6,013 nucleotides of DNA. Origin: an uncultured Oscillospiraceae bacterium. GTDB taxonomy: Bacteria; Bacillota; Clostridia; Oscillospirales; Acutalibacteraceae. Where the stretch lies: positions 1-6,013 of the forward strand of contig USMJ01000088.1 of the NCBI GenBank assembly GCA_900555805.1, in the 5' to 3' direction. The notes under the pieces were generated by a model. It was not told the origin of the DNA and did no database searches. It was given only the letters and a program-made list of their open reading frames with translations. Both the position numbers and the translations under genes were made by a program. Positions 4,448 to 6,013 of this stretch are shown one piece after another; the first letter of the stretch is position 1, and every line of letters begins with the position of its first letter.

Positions 4448-5827
4448 ATGTACGATATAGACGAGCTTTTGAAGAAAGTCAAACGCATACATTTTATAGG
4501 AATAGGTGGATCCGGCATGTGCCCTCTCGCCGAGATTCTTCACGACTGGGGCTATCAGCTTTCAGGCTCGGACAACAACCCGGGCGACAACATTGACAAA
4601 TTGCGCTCATTCGGCATACCTATAGCCATGGGTCAGAGAAAAGAAAATATCGGCGACGCGGAAATGGTGGTTTACACCGCCGCCCTGCTAAGCGATAATC
4701 CCGAGCTTTGCGCCGCCCGTGAAATGGGTGTTCCGACGTTTGAAAGAGCGAAGCTATTCGGAGCTATTTCGAGAATGTATTCAAACTGCGTAGGCGTTTG
4801 CGGCACTCACGGAAAGACGACGGTCACCTCCATGCTCACGCAAATTCTCATTATGGCGGACAAAGACCCGACGGCTGTCATCGGCGGCAAGCTTCCGCTT
4901 ATCGACTCCCACGGCAGGGTCGGCCACAGCGACACGATGGTTTGCGAAGCCTGCGAATTTGTCGACACCTTCCTTGAGCTTTCGCCCGATGTTTCGGTCA
5001 TTCTCAATGTCGACGAGGATCACCTCGACTATTTCAAAACACTCGACAATATCATAAAGTCATTCCATAAATTCGCCTCGATGTCATCGAAAGCCGTTAT
5101 ATATAACGGAGACGATGAGAACACTCTCAAAGCCGTTTCGGGTGTTGAGGGCAAGAAGATGATAACGTTCGGAAGAAACGAGCGCAACGACTATTCCGCG
5201 GCGAACATCACATATAACCGCGGCGCGTTCGCCGAGTTTGACATAATTTATAAGGGCGAAAATCTCGGCAGGGTCAAGCTGAACATTCCCGGTGAGCATA
5301 ACATAGTCAACACTCTCGCCGCCATCGCCGCAGCGATGTATTGCGGAGCGAGCGCAGAGGAATGCATCAAGGGCGCTCAGGCATTTTCGGGCGCAGGCAG
5401 ACGCTTTGAAATTCTCGGCGAGTTCGGCGGAATAACCATAGCCGACGACTACGCGCATCACCCGAGAGAGCTTGAAGTCACTCTGAACGCTGTTATGAAG
5501 ATGGGGTACAACAAAGTCTGGGCGGTATTCCAGCCTTTCACATATTCAAGAACCAAGATCTTATTTGATGATTTCGTCCGTGTTCTTCAGATTCCCGACA
5601 GATGCGTCATGACGGAAATTATGGGTTCGAGAGAAAGAAACACCTACGGCATTTATACAAAGGATCTCGCCGAAAAGATTCCCGGAAGCGTATGGTTCAA
5701 CACATTTGAGGAAGTTTCCGACTATGTTGTGAGCCACGTCGAAAAGGGTGATCTTATAATCACGCTCGGCTGCGGAGATATATACAAAGCGGCGAGAATG
5801 ATGGCTAAGGCGCTCGGAGATAAATAA
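4448..5827 (+). CDS. murC: UDP-N-acetylmuramate--L-alanine ligase
   Basis: A 459-residue cytosolic Mur ligase that joins L-alanine to UDP-N-acetylmuramic acid with ATP, the first amino acid step of peptidoglycan stem-peptide synthesis. The three Mur ligase domains are complete. The N-terminal UDP-binding Rossmann domain carries HFIGIGGSGM (15-24) and SGSD (39-42). The central ATPase domain has GTHGKTTVTSM (119-129), EACEFVDTFL (167-176), LNVDEDHLDYF (186-196) and GEHNIVNTLAA (282-292). The C-terminal domain has GAGRRFE (315-321), DDYAHHPREL (333-342), FQPFTYSRTK (361-370) and GCGDIYKAA (441-449). The HFIGIGGSGM start and DDYAHHP motif identify MurC rather than MurD, MurE or MurF; Mpl is less likely. 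It appears monocistronic, with its own promoter at 4359-4387 and a terminator 11 nt after the stop. No key residue appears missing. Confidence 0.97.
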   Translation: MYDIDELLKKVKRIHFIGIGGSGMCPLAEILHDWGYQLSGSDNNPGDNIDKLRSFGIPIAMGQRKENIGDAEMVVYTAALLSDNPELCAAREMGVPTFERAKLFGAISRMYSNCVGVCGTHGKTTVTSMLTQILIMADKDPTAVIGGKLPLIDSHGRVGHSDTMVCEACEFVDTFLELSPDVSVILNVDEDHLDYFKTLDNIIKSFHKFASMSSKAVIYNGDDENTLKAVSGVEGKKMITFGRNERNDYSAANITYNRGAFAEFDIIYKGENLGRVKLNIPGEHNIVNTLAAIAAAMYCGASAEECIKGAQAFSGAGRRFEILGEFGGITIADDYAHHPRELEVTLNAVMKMGYNKVWAVFQPFTYSRTKILFDDFVRVLQIPDRCVMTEIMGSRERNTYGIYTKDLAEKIPGSVWFNTFEEVSDYVVSHVEKGDLIITLGCGDIYKAARMMAKALGDK

Positions 5828-5838
5828 CTTGCCAATAA

Positions 5839-5870
5839 CCCCTAACCGCGCGGTTAGGGGGTCGTTTTGT
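5839..5870 (+). terminator. rho-independent terminator of murC
   Basis: CCCCTAACC (5839-5847) pairs with GGTTAGGGG (5852-5860) around a GCGC loop. The T-rich tail GTCGTTTTGT follows at 5861-5870. It begins 11 nt after the murC stop. The T run is interrupted but otherwise the structure is standard. Confidence 0.88.
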
Positions 5871-5929
5871 CTTGAAGCGTTTGATAGGCAGGCGAAGAAA
5901 GGGACTTTCGGGTAGAAGTCAGCGCTAAA

Positions 5930-6013
5930 GGCAAAACCTGCGGTTTGCTTGCAAACCGCAGGGCCGCAAGGTGCCTTGGCGGCTTGCGGCGGTTTTCGGG
6001 ACGAAAACCGTTT
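5930..6013. repeat. three-arm hairpin cluster, copy 3, cut by the right edge of the window
   Basis: Arm 1 (5937-5962) is CCTGCGGTTTGC/GCAAACCGCAGG, up to 12 bp with a very small loop (11 bp with a CTTG loop is more realistic). Arm 2 (5963-5990) is GCCGCAAG/CTTGCGGC with a 12-nt loop. Arm 3 (5991-6009) is GGTTTTCG/CGAAAACC with a GGA loop, and can gain a C-G pair by taking C5990 from arm 2. The arms abut with no spacer. The 5' closing strand would be GGCAAAA (5930-5936); the final TTT (6011-6013) would pair with 5934-5936, and the rest lies outside the window. It begins about 60 nt past the murC terminator, so it is not needed to end that transcript. Confidence 0.65.

Noticed and set aside
5897..5909. 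Small hairpin GAAAG-GGA-CTTTC between the murC terminator and the third cluster
   Set aside because: A 5-bp stem is too short to separate from chance, although its GGA loop resembles arm 3 of the neighbouring cluster.

Overview
The window is about 6 kb of chromosome, most likely from an anaerobic, endospore-forming member of the class Clostridia (Firmicutes), possibly an uncultured gut lineage close to Oscillospirales. Evidence: a dpaA-dpaB pair for the spore-core compound dipicolinic acid, Firmicutes-type TcdA, Udk and MurC sequences, strong AGGAGG-type ribosome binding sites, and moderate GC with tightly packed short operons. Clostridia related to C. botulinum or C. perfringens lack DpaAB, which argues against that branch. 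The taxon is an inference, since no rRNA or marker set is present.

Layout. On the minus strand at 1-1264 is a two-gene operon: a secreted lipoprotein cyclophilin, then a translationally coupled tcdA that runs off the left edge. A divergent control region (1265-1446) holds a near-consensus minus-strand sigma-A promoter, a weaker plus-strand promoter and a catabolite-response-element-like palindrome. On the plus strand, udk (uridine kinase) overlaps by 8 nt a small C_GCAxxG_C_C-family redox protein (1447-2524). A convergent gap (2525-2715) is filled by a hairpin cluster and one long hairpin. On the minus strand, dpaA and dpaB (2716-4096) form the two-subunit dipicolinate synthase. A 351-nt divergent gap (4097-4447) holds an inverted repeat, a second hairpin cluster and the murC promoter. 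murC (4448-5827) is on the plus strand and ends at a good intrinsic terminator; a third hairpin cluster follows and is cut by the right edge.

The genes are mostly housekeeping: tRNA modification, protein folding outside the membrane, pyrimidine salvage, peptidoglycan precursor synthesis and spore maturation. They do not form one pathway.

The unusual content is between the genes. Three intergenic regions each contain a tract of about 75 to 97 nt that folds as a closed four-way junction: one closing stem plus three perfectly paired arms, mostly with 3-nt loops. The arm sequences are largely unrelated between copies, so the fold is kept while the sequence changes. The copy at 4157-4253 is fully paired: 44 base pairs, three triloops and no unpaired base at the junction. 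It lies between two divergent gene starts, so it cannot be a simple terminator. I do not recognise this as a named repeat family.
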